64,000 nucleotides of DNA. It comes from Deltaproteobacteria bacterium (lineage in GTDB: Bacteria; Desulfobacterota; Binatia; UTPRO1). The stretch is taken from positions 1 to 64,000 of the forward strand of contig JADYZW010000044.1 in NCBI GenBank assembly GCA_020852955.1. Direction: 5' to 3'. The position numbers were made by a program, and so were the translations under genes. The notes under the pieces were generated by a model, which saw only the letters and a list, made by a program, of their open reading frames with translations, was not told where the DNA came from and ran no database searches. Shown here in pieces: positions 34,398 through 42,859 of this stretch (position 1 is the first letter of the stretch; the number at the start of each line of letters is the position of its first letter).

Positions 34398-35204
34398 GTG
34401 TCCGGCGCGCGATTGCTGCACCTATCGCGCCGGATGGCGCGCCTCCTCGACTGGCCGATGACGATCGTCTTCTCGATCGCCTTCGGGCTCATCCTCCTGG
34501 TGTTCGAGCCGCTCCAGTGGATCGCGAAGGCCTTCGGCAAGCGCCCGCACGACTGGATGGTCGCCTGCCTCGGCACCGCGCTCGTGGAGTCCTTCCGCAT
34601 CACCGGGCTGCGCCTCACGATCGACCGCTCGCCGCGCGTCCGACCCCGCACCGCCTACCTCATCGTGTCGAACCATCAGAGCATGTTCGACATCGCGCTC
34701 CTGCTGCACCTCTTCTTCACGAACTTTCCGAAGTTCGTCTCGAAGCGCGAGCTCGCGCGCCTGATCCCGAGCGTCTCGTACAACCTGCGCCGCGGCGGCA
34801 ACTGCCTGATCGACCGCGACGACGCCGAGCAGGCGACCGGAGCGATCGCCGAGCTCGGCCGGCGCGTCGAGAAGCGCGGCGTCTCGGCGGTGATCTTCCC
34901 CGAGGGCACGCGGGCGCGACGCGGCGAGCTGAAGCCGTTCAAGCCGCGCGGCACCGTGGCGCTGCTCGCCGCGGCGCCGGCGACCCCGATCGTGCCGGTC
35001 ACGATCGACCATTCCTGGCGGCTCATGCAGCGGAACTTCTGGCCGATCCCGTTCGGCGTGCGGGTGCGCGTCCGCATCGACGATCCGATCACGCGGACCC
35101 CCGACGAAGATCACGTCGATCTGGTCGCCCACCTCCACGACCAGATCGACGCGAACCTCGTCCGCATGCGCGCCGCCGTATCGGACGGCGATGGCGGCGG
35201 ATAG
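34398..35204 (+). CDS. 1-acyl-sn-glycerol-3-phosphate acyltransferase (PlsC family)
   Basis: 268 residues. An N-terminal membrane helix (about 20-40) is followed by an acyltransferase domain with NHQSMFD (the HX4D motif, about 93-99) and FPEGTRARRGELKPFKPRG near 170. It should transfer an acyl chain to lysophosphatidate or a related acceptor at the inner membrane. The start is uncertain: GTG 34398 has a GGTGGA upstream; ATG 34434 is the alternative. It follows the pqi operon by 55 bases on the same strand, in keeping with phospholipid homeostasis. Confidence 0.88.
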   Translation: MSGARLLHLSRRMARLLDWPMTIVFSIAFGLILLVFEPLQWIAKAFGKRPHDWMVACLGTALVESFRITGLRLTIDRSPRVRPRTAYLIVSNHQSMFDIALLLHLFFTNFPKFVSKRELARLIPSVSYNLRRGGNCLIDRDDAEQATGAIAELGRRVEKRGVSAVIFPEGTRARRGELKPFKPRGTVALLAAAPATPIVPVTIDHSWRLMQRNFWPIPFGVRVRVRIDDPITRTPDEDHVDLVAHLHDQIDANLVRMRAAVSDGDGGG

Positions 35205-35210
35205 CGGTCG

Positions 35211-35624
35211 TCAGCGGGGACGCAGCAGCACGACCGGAATGTCGCGCGCGCTGCCCGCCTGGTAGGCGTCGTAGTCGGGCCACTGCTGCGTCATCGTCGG
35301 CCAGACGCGCTTCTTGTCCGCCGTGGAGCCCGTGCACGCGGTGACCGGGATCACGCGGTCCCACACCTGGATCTCGCACTCCGGATTGGCGACGAGGTTG
35401 TCGTACCAGCCCGGGTTCTTGGGATACCCGCCCTTGGAGGCGATCAGCACGTAGGCGTCGCCGTCCTTTCCGTAGATGAGCGGGAACTTCCGGAGCGTTC
35501 CGGTCTTGCGTCCCTTCACGCGCAGGACGAGGCAGCTCGTCCCGTTCCAGTCGTGGCCGACCTTGCCGCCGGTCGCCTCGTACTGCCGCACGTGCTCGTC
35601 GCCGAACAGGGTGAAGTCTGGCAT
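35211..35624 (-). CDS. F420/deazaflavin-dependent nitroreductase family protein
   Basis: 137 residues, full length for the DDN/DUF385 family. GDEHVRQYEATGGKVGHDW opens the domain. CLVLRVKGRKTGTLRKFPLIYGKDGDAYVLIASKGG (about 32-66, split over the fold) is the cofactor-binding core, followed by PGWYDNLVANPECEIQV and the C-terminal WPDYDAYQ. Relatives reduce quinones or nitroaromatics with F420H2 in Actinobacteria and some Chloroflexi and Binatota. No F420 biosynthesis gene is in the window. ATG 35624 starts at the conserved N-terminus. It converges on plsC, with only 6 bases between stops. Confidence 0.9.
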   Translation of the reverse strand: MPDFTLFGDEHVRQYEATGGKVGHDWNGTSCLVLRVKGRKTGTLRKFPLIYGKDGDAYVLIASKGGYPKNPGWYDNLVANPECEIQVWDRVIPVTACTGSTADKKRVWPTMTQQWPDYDAYQAGSARDIPVVLLRPR

Positions 35625-35695
35625 CGGACCGACCGTGCCACGGGCGCTCTCCGGAAGCGAGCCCCTCGCTGGTCGGCGCCGGCGGCGGTGACGCC

Positions 35696-36070
35696 TCAGA
35701 GCGAATCGAGCCGGCGCGCGCCGGTCACCAGGATCGCCGCGACGACGACCTCGACCGGAATGAAGAGGAACGCGAACGCGGCGCCCTGGAACATCCACGC
35801 GAGCGCGCGCGTCACCGCCGCGCCCCCGATGAGCGCCGCCGGAACCCAGAGCAGGTCCGCGCGGCCGTGGCGGCTGCCGAGCAGCATCGTTGCGCCCGCC
35901 ACGAGGAAGAACGACGCCAGGTCACCGACCTGCGTGCTGCGCGCGAGGCCGTCGAGGAGCGGCATGCCGAGCCCGGCGGCGACGCGCGCCGGGTCGACGA
36001 GCCAGGCGAGGCCCTGCAGGAGGAAGAACACGCCGAGGACGACGATCACGAGACGGAGCCGTTGGGGCAT
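35696..36070 (-). CDS. Small four-helix membrane protein (DUF4345-like)
   Basis: 124 residues with four hydrophobic helices (about 5-25, 45-65, 72-90, 95-115). DPARVAAGLGMPLL after helix 1 and STQVGDLASFFLVAGATMLLG resemble DUF4345 or DoxX-like proteins. Function unknown. GAGGATCCCC precedes the ATG at 36070. It is divergent from the SDR gene, sharing a 124-base promoter region. Confidence 0.75.
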   Translation of the reverse strand: MPQRLRLVIVVLGVFFLLQGLAWLVDPARVAAGLGMPLLDGLARSTQVGDLASFFLVAGATMLLGSRHGRADLLWVPAALIGGAAVTRALAWMFQGAAFAFLFIPVEVVVAAILVTGARRLDSL

Positions 36071-36194
36071 GGGGGATCCTCGCTGGGAGATGACCGCCCG
36101 CGCACCCTGGCAGCGTCACCCGCGATCCGCAAGCCGAGACCGCGTGCGCGGCCACCATGTCGACGGGCGCGCGGGCGGTCGCTATAGGGCAGGG

Positions 36195-37145
36195 ATGCGC
36201 GACCCCGCGGCGTTCGGCCCGACGACCACCACCGACGAAGTCCTCGACGACATCGACCTCACCGGGCGCGTCGCGCTCGTGACCGGCGGATCGAGCGGGC
36301 TCGGCCGCGAGACCGCGCGCGCGCTCGCGGCGCGCGGCGCGGAGGTGATCCTGACGGCGCGGGACGTGCCGAAGGGCGAGGCGGTCGCCGCCGACATCCG
36401 CGCCGCGACCGGCGCCGCCGTCTCGGTGCAGGACCTCGAGCTCGGGTCGCTCGCGAGCATCCGGCGCTTCGCCGAGCGCCTGCTCGCGGCGCACCCGCGG
36501 ATCGATCTCCTCGTCGCCAACGCCGGGGTCATGGCGTGCCCCTACGCCAGGACGAGCGACGGCTTCGAGATGCAGTTCGGCTCGAACCACCTCGGACACT
36601 TCCTCGCGGTCTGCTCGCTCGCGCCGGCGCTCCTGCGGAGCGGGGCTGCGCGCGTCGTGAGCTTGAGCTCGCGCGGGCACCACATCGCACCCGTCGATTT
36701 CGACGACCTCGGCTTCGAGCGGCGGCCCTACGACAAGTGGCAGGCGTACGGACAGGCGAAGACCGCGAACGTGCTCTTCGCAGTCGGGCTCGAGCGGCGG
36801 CTCGGCGCGCGCGGCGTGCACGCCCTCGCGGTCCACCCGGGCGCGATCGTGACCGAGCTCGGACGCCACCTCCAGGCCGAGGATATGGAATACCTCCGGT
36901 CGCGAGCGCGCGGCATGCAGTTCAAGACGGTCGAGCAAGGGGCTGCGACGAGCTGCTTCGCCGCCACCGCGCCCGAACTCGCCGGGCGCGGCGGGCTCTA
37001 CCTCGAGGATTGCCACGTCGCCGCGATCGACGACGCTCCCGAGGCGCCCGAGGGCGTGAAGTCCTACGCGCTCGACCCGGCGAACGCCGAGCGCCTGTGG
37101 GAGGTCTCGGAGCGGCTCGTCGGCGAGCGGTTCGCGTTCGCGTAG
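36195..37145 (+). CDS. Short-chain dehydrogenase/reductase (retinol dehydrogenase-like)
   Basis: 316 residues, Rossmann fold. The NAD(P)-binding motif TGGSSGLG lies near 31-38, NAGVMACP near 108, a catalytic Ser in VVSLSSRGHH near 157 and YGQAKTAN (YxxxK) near 187. The insertion after the active-site Tyr and the length fit the retinol-dehydrogenase/WWOX-like SDR subgroup. Substrate unknown. ATG 36195 follows AGGGCAGGG. It is monocistronic and divergent from the small membrane protein. Confidence 0.9.
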   Translation: MRDPAAFGPTTTTDEVLDDIDLTGRVALVTGGSSGLGRETARALAARGAEVILTARDVPKGEAVAADIRAATGAAVSVQDLELGSLASIRRFAERLLAAHPRIDLLVANAGVMACPYARTSDGFEMQFGSNHLGHFLAVCSLAPALLRSGAARVVSLSSRGHHIAPVDFDDLGFERRPYDKWQAYGQAKTANVLFAVGLERRLGARGVHALAVHPGAIVTELGRHLQAEDMEYLRSRARGMQFKTVEQGAATSCFAATAPELAGRGGLYLEDCHVAAIDDAPEAPEGVKSYALDPANAERLWEVSERLVGERFAFA

Positions 37146-37189
37146 CGCGGCGGCGCCCGCGGGGACACACGCGGCGGCGCCCGCGGGGA
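37146..37189. repeat. Pair of 20-bp direct repeats
   Basis: Two identical 20-base copies (37146-37165 and 37170-37189) separated by 4 bases, starting at the SDR stop and ending before the converging kinase stop. Origin unknown; a slippage duplication is the simplest explanation. Confidence 0.8.
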
Positions 37190-37197
37190 GCGGGGCG

Positions 37198-38457
37198 CTA
37201 CGCCGCGAGCGGCAGGTGCAGCTCGACGCTCGTGCCCTTCCCGGGCGCGCTCTCGACGTGGATGAAGCCGCCGGCGCGCTCGACGAGCGCGTGCACGATC
37301 GCGAGGCCGAGGCCGGTCCCGGCGCCGGCCTTGGTCGTGAAGTACGGCTCGAAGATGTGCGTCCTCGCCTCGTCGTCGATGCCGGCGCCGTCGTCGGTGA
37401 CGCGCAGCACCGCCATGGAGCCGTCGCCCGGCGCGGCGACCAGGCCGGTGGCGATGCGGATCGTGGAGCCCTCGCCGGTCGCGTCGAGCGCGTTGTTCAC
37501 CAGGTTCATCAGCACCTGATCGAGCTGGGTCGGCTCGAAGCGGATGCGCGCCTCGCCCGCGCCGAGCGCGAGGTCGATGCGCTGTCCTTTGCGCGGCATC
37601 GCGCGCAGGAAGTCGGCGGCCGTCGTAACGCTCGCGTCGAGCGCGATCGCAGCCGCCGGCGCGTCGCCGTTCCGTCCGAGCTCGGCAAGCTGGCGCGTCA
37701 GCTCGCGGCTGCGGTGGATGGTGTCGATGACCGCCGTCGCGTGCGCCCTGGCCGCCTCCGGGAGATCCGGCGCCGCCAGGATCTCCTGCGCGTGCGAGAG
37801 CACCATCGTGAGGAGATGGCCGAAGTCGTGCCCGACCGCCGCCGCGACGCGGCCGAGCGCCGCCATGCGCTGCTCCTCGCCGGCGCGTCGCGCCGGCTCC
37901 TCGAGCGCCCGCCGCGCCTCGATGTGCGCCGCCTGCTCCATCGCGACCGCGACGAGATCGGCGACCGACGCGACGAAGCTCGTCTCGCCCGGCGTCCAGG
38001 TGCGGCGCGGGCCAACGTGCTCGTGGCAGACCACGCCAACCATCTCGCCGTGCCGCACCAGGGGAGCATCCAGCATGGACGTGATCTCGTTCGGCACGAG
38101 GTACGCCGCCGTGAGCTCGCTCGTCAGCGGGTGGGTGCGGGCATCGTCGGCGACGATCGCGCGATAGTCCCGCAGAGCGCGGAAATAGGCGGGGAAATCG
38201 CTCTCGCGCAGCACGTCGTCGGCGCGGTAGGCCTCGCGCGAGCGGTCGTACTGACAGGCGAGTCTGAGCTGCGTCCGCGCGTGCTCGTACAACCAGATGC
38301 CGACGCGCGCGACCGAAAGCGTGCTCGCGATCAGCTTCGTTGCCTGCTGGAACATGCGAACCAGCGAGCGCCGCTCGTCGACCGGCAGCCGCGCGAGGTT
38401 CTCGAGCGCGGCCTCGTACGCCGCGATGGGGTGCTTCGCGAAGCGCTGCGCCGGCAT
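37198..38457 (-). CDS. GAF-domain sensor histidine kinase
   Basis: 419 residues, no membrane segment. A short N-terminal helix is followed by a GAF domain (about 30-185, with VGVVCHEHVGPRRTW), a HisKA domain with AAVGHDFGHLLTMVLSHAQ near 210, and an ATPase domain with LVNNALDAT (N box), DDGAGID and EPYFTTKAGAGTGLGLAIV. The histidine is in a GHDFGHLL context typical of HisKA kinases with an Asn-to-Gly/Asp swap. No response regulator is adjacent. ATG 38457 was chosen since upstream sequence is low complexity. Confidence 0.87.
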   Translation of the reverse strand: MPAQRFAKHPIAAYEAALENLARLPVDERRSLVRMFQQATKLIASTLSVARVGIWLYEHARTQLRLACQYDRSREAYRADDVLRESDFPAYFRALRDYRAIVADDARTHPLTSELTAAYLVPNEITSMLDAPLVRHGEMVGVVCHEHVGPRRTWTPGETSFVASVADLVAVAMEQAAHIEARRALEEPARRAGEEQRMAALGRVAAAVGHDFGHLLTMVLSHAQEILAAPDLPEAARAHATAVIDTIHRSRELTRQLAELGRNGDAPAAAIALDASVTTAADFLRAMPRKGQRIDLALGAGEARIRFEPTQLDQVLMNLVNNALDATGEGSTIRIATGLVAAPGDGSMAVLRVTDDGAGIDDEARTHIFEPYFTTKAGAGTGLGLAIVHALVERAGGFIHVESAPGKGTSVELHLPLAA

Positions 38458-38624
38458 CGCCACCGGCTCGGGCTCTGGCACACGCCGCGCGCGCGCGTCA
38501 AGGCGCCGCACGGCGTGTCTCGTCGGCGCGGCCGGCGGCCGGCGGGGCTCACGAGCGCCGGGCGCCCGCCCGGCCCTCCCCCGCTGGTCGACCCGTGCCG
38601 AACGCGGCATGCTGCGCACGTCCG

Positions 38625-39545
38625 ATGCGTCCGGTCACCCTCCTCGCCGCCCTCCTGGTCGCCATCGCCTCGGGCTGCCTGCCGCACGCGCTCAGCCGCC
38701 CCGACCCCGCGCCAGCCATCCTGCCGTGCGCCGCGGCCGACTGCCTGCGCGTCCTCACCTGGAACGTACACGCCATCCCGTTCGTGGCGCCGCGCACGAG
38801 CGCCCGCCTCCGCAACGTCGCGGCAAAGATCCGCGAGCAGCAGCCGGACGTCGCGCTGCTCCAGGAAGTGTGGGCGCACGCCTACGCGCGCCAGCTCGTG
38901 CGCGACCTCGGCGGCGCGTACCGGTCGGTCGCCGCGACCGGCTGCCGCCGGCCGTTCCCGTGCGGCGGCCTTGTGGTCCTGGTCCGGCGCGCGAGCGGAT
39001 GGGCGCCTTCGGCGCCGACCTTCGTCGCCTACGACCACTCCGCGCCCTGGTATCGCCTCGCGGAGTGGGACGGGATCGCCAAGAAGGGATTCCTCGCGAC
39101 CGAGCTCGTACGCGGCGGCGCCGTGATCGCGGTCGTCGACACCCATCTCCAGACCGAGTACGCGCGCCGCCGCCGCGACTATTCCGACATCCGCCGCCGT
39201 CAGTTCGACCAGCTGTCGACGGCGCTCGCGCGGCGCTTCGGCGACCGGCCGGTCGTGCTCGGCGGCGACTTCAACACCGCGCCGGGGGACCGCAGCGGGC
39301 TCTACGAGCGCCGCCTCGTCCTCCTCGGCACGGACCGCACGACCGACCTGCGCGTCGCCTGCGGCGAGTGCGGCACGCGCCCCGCCAGGCCACGGCCCGC
39401 GCGCTGGCTCGACTACGTGCTCACCCGCAACCTGCCCGCGGCGTCCGCCGCGGACCGCATCGTGAACCGCCGCGTCGACGACCCCTTCTCGGATCACGAC
39501 GCCGTGCTCGTACGCCTCGAGTCGACGGATCCCGCGCGGCCCTGA
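38625..39545 (+). CDS. Lipoprotein endonuclease/exonuclease/phosphatase family
   Basis: 306 residues. A short lipoprotein signal (ASGC, Cys18) is followed by an EEP domain: LTWNVHAIP near 44, LLQEVW near 80 (metal-binding Glu), VIAVVDTHLQTE near 165, LGGDFNTAPGD near 212 and FSDHDAVLVRL at the end (catalytic SDH). The family includes DNase I-like nucleases, sphingomyelinases and inositol phosphatases. The export signal favours an extracytoplasmic phosphodiesterase. It is divergent from the GAF kinase, 167 bases apart. Confidence 0.87.
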   Translation: MRPVTLLAALLVAIASGCLPHALSRPDPAPAILPCAAADCLRVLTWNVHAIPFVAPRTSARLRNVAAKIREQQPDVALLQEVWAHAYARQLVRDLGGAYRSVAATGCRRPFPCGGLVVLVRRASGWAPSAPTFVAYDHSAPWYRLAEWDGIAKKGFLATELVRGGAVIAVVDTHLQTEYARRRRDYSDIRRRQFDQLSTALARRFGDRPVVLGGDFNTAPGDRSGLYERRLVLLGTDRTTDLRVACGECGTRPARPRPARWLDYVLTRNLPAASAADRIVNRRVDDPFSDHDAVLVRLESTDPARP

Positions 39546-39656
39546 CGCTCACGTGACGGCGAGGCGAGGACCCACGACGAGGCTCATCGCGATGGTCGCG
39601 CTGGCCGCTGCCGCAGGGCCGGGAGATAGGCGTCCCGACGCTCCCGCCCGCGCCCC

Positions 39657-40826
39657 TCAGTCGCGCATGTAGTGACAGGTGTACCCGCCCGGGTGCTTCT
39701 GGAGGTAGTCCTGGTGGTACTCCTCCGCGCGCCAGACCGGACCCGCCTCCACGATCTCGGTCACGACCGGCCGTGGCCACTTGCCCGAGGCGTCGACGCG
39801 GGCCTTCACCTCCTCGGCGACCTTGCGCTGCTCGGGCGACGTCACGAAGATCGCCGAGCGGTACTGCGCGCCGACGTCGTTCCCCTGGCGGTTCTTGGTC
39901 GTCGGGTCGTGCATGCGGAAGAACCACTTCTCGAGCAAATCCGCATACGAGATCCGCTTCGGGTCGAAGACGACCCGCACCGCCTCCGCGTGGCCCGACG
40001 TGCCGTCGTGCAGATCCTCGTACGTCGGATCGGGAAGCGCGCCGCCGGTGTAGACGGCTTCCGTCTCGAGCACGCCCGGGATCTTCCGCAGGAGGTCCTC
40101 CATGCCCCAGAAGCAGCCGCCGGCGAGGAGCGCGGTCTCGAGCGTCGCCGCGCACCCGGGCGGCGGACCCGCATCCACCGTGCAGCTGTTCGCGGCCGCG
40201 GCGGGCGCCGCGGCCGGGGCGGCGCCGCTCTCGAAGAGCGCCGCGTACTCCGGGTAGCCCTCGGCGGCGACGCGGGCGGCCGGGATGAAGCGGAGCGCGG
40301 CCGAGTTGATGCAGTAGCGCACGCCCGTCGGCGCGGGACCGTCGTCGAAGACGTGGCCGAGGTGCGACGCCCCCCCCTGCGAACGGACCTCGACGCGCCG
40401 CATACCGTGGCTCGTGTCGTCGCGCTCGACGACGCGGCCGGGCTCGACCGGCCGCGTGAAGCTCGGCCAGCCGGTGCCCGAGTCGAACTTGTCGGTCGAG
40501 CTGAAGAGGGGCTCGCCGGTCGCGACATCGACGTAGAGCCCGGGCGCGTGGTTGTCCCAGAACTCGTTGCGGAACGGCGGCTCGGTCGCGGCCTTCTGCG
40601 TGACTTCGTATTGCAGCGGCGTCAGGCGGCCCTGGAGCTCGGCCGCCGCCGGTTTCTCGTAGCGTGTGCTCGCCATGGTCGTGCTCCTCTCCGCCGTGCG
40701 CGCCACCGATCGCGGCGGCGCCGGCGCGACGTCCGCCGGGAGCGGCGCGCCGAGCGCGAGCCCGAGCGCGATCGGCCAGACGGCCGACCACCACCGGGCG
40801 ACGCGCGATCGATCGGGGTGCTGCAC
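39657..40826 (-). CDS. msrBA: Exported peptide-methionine sulfoxide reductase MsrB-MsrA fusion
   Basis: 389 residues from GTG 40826. An N-terminal membrane/signal segment (about 10-32) precedes an MsrB domain (about 68-190) with [10 protein letters not shown] and catalytic Cys172 in RYCINS. An Ala-rich linker and an MsrA domain (about 230-389) follow, with Cys238 in GGCFWG and GYTCHY near the end. It reduces both R- and S-methionine sulfoxide in proteins. The two CxxC zinc pairs common in MsrB are absent. GTG 40826 has GAGGAGGAGACC upstream; the internal ATG 40676 also has GGAGAGGAGCACGACC, so a cytosolic form lacking the leader is possible. Stands alone. Confidence 0.9.
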   Translation of the reverse strand: MQHPDRSRVARWWSAVWPIALGLALGAPLPADVAPAPPRSVARTAERSTTMASTRYEKPAAAELQGRLTPLQYEVTQKAATEPPFRNEFWDNHAPGLYVDVATGEPLFSSTDKFDSGTGWPSFTRPVEPGRVVERDDTSHGMRRVEVRSQGGASHLGHVFDDGPAPTGVRYCINSAALRFIPAARVAAEGYPEYAALFESGAAPAAAPAAAANSCTVDAGPPPGCAATLETALLAGGCFWGMEDLLRKIPGVLETEAVYTGGALPDPTYEDLHDGTSGHAEAVRVVFDPKRISYADLLEKWFFRMHDPTTKNRQGNDVGAQYRSAIFVTSPEQRKVAEEVKARVDASGKWPRPVVTEIVEAGPVWRAEEYHQDYLQKHPGGYTCHYMRD

Positions 40827-40975
40827 GGGACGGTCTCCTCCTCTAGCACGAGATGCCGGCCACGACAGGAAGGGTGCGCGGCCGGTCCGCGGCACGGGCC
40901 CCGGCGCGGACAAGGCGCCGCGTTTCGGCGTCTTCCGCCCGTCGGACGGAACGCCCGGCGCCGCCGCCGCGATCG

Positions 40976-42175
40976 TCAGACCGCGGCGATGGCGCTCGCG
41001 ACGGCCTCGACGTTCCGCTCGTTGAGCGCCGCGACGCAGATGCGGCCCGACTCGACGGCGTAGATCGCGAAACGCTCGCGGAGCGCCGCCACCTGCTCCT
41101 TCGTGAGCCCCGAGTACGAGAACATCCCGCGCTGGCGCATGATGAAGCCGTAGTCCACTCCCGGCTTCTTCGCCGCGAGGAGCGCGGTCAGCTGCTCGCG
41201 CATGCGGCGGATGCGGTCGCGCATGCCGGCGAGCTCCTCTTCCCAGAGGCGGCGGAGCTCGGGATCGTTCAGCACCGTCGCCACCACCTGTCCGCCGTGC
41301 GTCGGCGGGTTGGAGTAGTTGGTACGGACGAGCCGCTTCAGCTGGCTGAGCGCGCGCGCCGCCTCGTCGGCGCTCCCCGCGACGATGCTGAGCGCGCCGA
41401 CGCGCTCGCCGTAGAGCGAGAACGACTTGGAGAACGAGTTCGAGACGAAGACGGGGTGCAGCGCCGTCGCGAAGGCGCGCACCGCGGCCGCGTCGGCGTC
41501 GATGCCCTCGGCGAAGCCCTGGTACGCCATGTCGAGGAAGGAAACGAGACCGCGCGCCTTCACGACCTCCGCGACCGCCCGCCACTGCTCAGCCGAAAGA
41601 TCGACGCCCGTCGGGTTGTGGCAGCACGCGTGCAGGACGACCACGTCGCCGCTCGGGACCGCGCGCAGGCCCTCGAGCATCGCCTCGAAGCGCAGGCCCT
41701 TGGTCGCGGCCTCGTAGTAGGGATACGTCGAGACGGTGAAGCCCGCGTTCTCGAAAAGCGCGCGATGGTTCTCCCAGCTCGGGTCGCTGAGCCAGAGGCC
41801 GGCGCTCGGCGCGATGCGCCGCAGGAAGTCGGCCCCGACCTTGAGCCCGCCGGTGCCCCCGAGCGTCTGCAGGGTGACGACGCGCCGCTCCGCGACCGCC
41901 GGGTGGTCGGCCCCGAAGACGAGCGCCCGCACCGCCTGGTCGTAGGCGGGCATACCGTCGATCGGCAGGTAGCCGCGCGGGCGCGGCGTCTCGACGAGCT
42001 GCCGCTCGGCGCGCCGCACGCTCTCGAGGAGCGGGATCTTCCCGCTCTCGTCGTAGTACACGCCGACGCCGAGATTCACCTTGGCGGGGTTCCGGTCGGC
42101 GTTGAACGCCTCGGTGATGCCGAGGATCGGGTCACGCGGCGCCATCTCGACGCCGGCAAGAACGGAAGCGGTCAT
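40976..42175 (-). CDS. Aromatic/aspartate aminotransferase (class I)
   Basis: 399 residues, the typical AspC/TyrB length. [18 protein letters not shown] near 34, [17 protein letters not shown] near 103, [13 protein letters not shown] near 185, the PLP lysine in [18 protein letters not shown] near 245 and the C-terminal [17 protein letters not shown] (substrate carboxylate Arg) are all present. It transfers amino groups between aromatic amino acids or aspartate and 2-oxoglutarate. The Phe/Tyr-rich active-site surroundings cannot separate the two specificities. ATG 42175 matches the family N-terminus. Confidence 0.93.
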   Translation of the reverse strand: MTASVLAGVEMAPRDPILGITEAFNADRNPAKVNLGVGVYYDESGKIPLLESVRRAERQLVETPRPRGYLPIDGMPAYDQAVRALVFGADHPAVAERRVVTLQTLGGTGGLKVGADFLRRIAPSAGLWLSDPSWENHRALFENAGFTVSTYPYYEAATKGLRFEAMLEGLRAVPSGDVVVLHACCHNPTGVDLSAEQWRAVAEVVKARGLVSFLDMAYQGFAEGIDADAAAVRAFATALHPVFVSNSFSKSFSLYGERVGALSIVAGSADEAARALSQLKRLVRTNYSNPPTHGGQVVATVLNDPELRRLWEEELAGMRDRIRRMREQLTALLAAKKPGVDYGFIMRQRGMFSYSGLTKEQVAALRERFAIYAVESGRICVAALNERNVEAVASAIAAV

Positions 42176-42261
42176 GGGGCGTTCCCTATAGCGGCTGGAC
42201 CGGCGGTTTGCCACGCCGTGTCGAGGCGCGTCGCGCGTCGGACGCCTGGTGCGCCCGCGCG

Positions 42262-42786
42262 TCAACCCTCTCCGGGCGCGGGGAGCAACCGGTCGAGACG
42301 CTCGAGGTCCCAGATCCAGACCCACCGGCCACGAACGAACACGAACGCCGCCGCCGCCCGCTCGCCCTTCACGATCTCGATGGCTACGCCGCGCACGGGA
42401 ACGTCCTCGGGCAGATGGCCGAGCCCGCGCTTGAGCGCGTCGCTTCCTTCCCTCCGGAGGTCGACGGTGCGGATGGAGCGGATCGGCATCACCTCGCGGT
42501 AGGAGGGCGCGTGCTCGGGCGCGTGGGTGACCAGGGCGTCGACCTCGGGCGACCAGACCTTCCAGAGATCGTCGTGGTGGCGTGGAAAGAGGACCGCGAA
42601 ATCGGCGGCCGTCGGAGCCACGTCCCGCATCGCGCGGCGGTTCTCGTCGCCGTCGTCGGTCGCCATCCCGAGGTAGAAGCGGCGCGCCGTCGCCTCGAGC
42701 TCCGCGAGCGAAGCGTCCGGGGCCGCATCGCGGCGACAGGCGACGGCGAGGACGACCAGCGCGAGCGTGACGATCCGGGCACGCAC
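42262..42786 (-). CDS. Hypothetical lipoprotein
   Basis: 174 residues. From GTG 42786 it has a compact lipoprotein signal ending LAVAC (Cys17). The remainder is mixed alpha/beta: an Ala/Glu helix (LAELEATARRFYLGM), a His-rich FPRHHDDLWKVW, and a terminal sheet WVWIWDLERL. Family not recognised. An ATG at 42846 is in frame, but it would place the terminator hairpin 42801-42840 inside the coding sequence and give a poor signal. GTG 42786 is therefore preferred. Confidence 0.68.
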   Translation of the reverse strand: MRARIVTLALVVLAVACRRDAAPDASLAELEATARRFYLGMATDDGDENRRAMRDVAPTAADFAVLFPRHHDDLWKVWSPEVDALVTHAPEHAPSYREVMPIRSIRTVDLRREGSDALKRGLGHLPEDVPVRGVAIEIVKGERAAAAFVFVRGRWVWIWDLERLDRLLPAPGEG

Positions 42787-42800
42787 CGGAGGCCTGGATG

Positions 42801-42840
42801 CGACACGCCCCGGCGCGTGCACCAACGCCGGGGCGTGTCG
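42801..42840 (-). terminator. Perfect 15-bp hairpin terminator
   Basis: CGACACGCCCCGGCG (42801-42815) pairs perfectly with 42826-42840 around a 10-base loop, 19 bases downstream of the DUF1554 protein stop. It separates that gene from the lipoprotein gene beyond it. Confidence 0.8.
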
Positions 42841-42859
42841 TGTCATGAGAAGCCCGCGC

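Noticed and set aside
42787..42846. Longer start (ATG 42846) for the hypothetical lipoprotein
   Set aside because: It would translate through a perfect 15-bp terminator hairpin and spoil the lipoprotein signal; GTG 42786 fits better.
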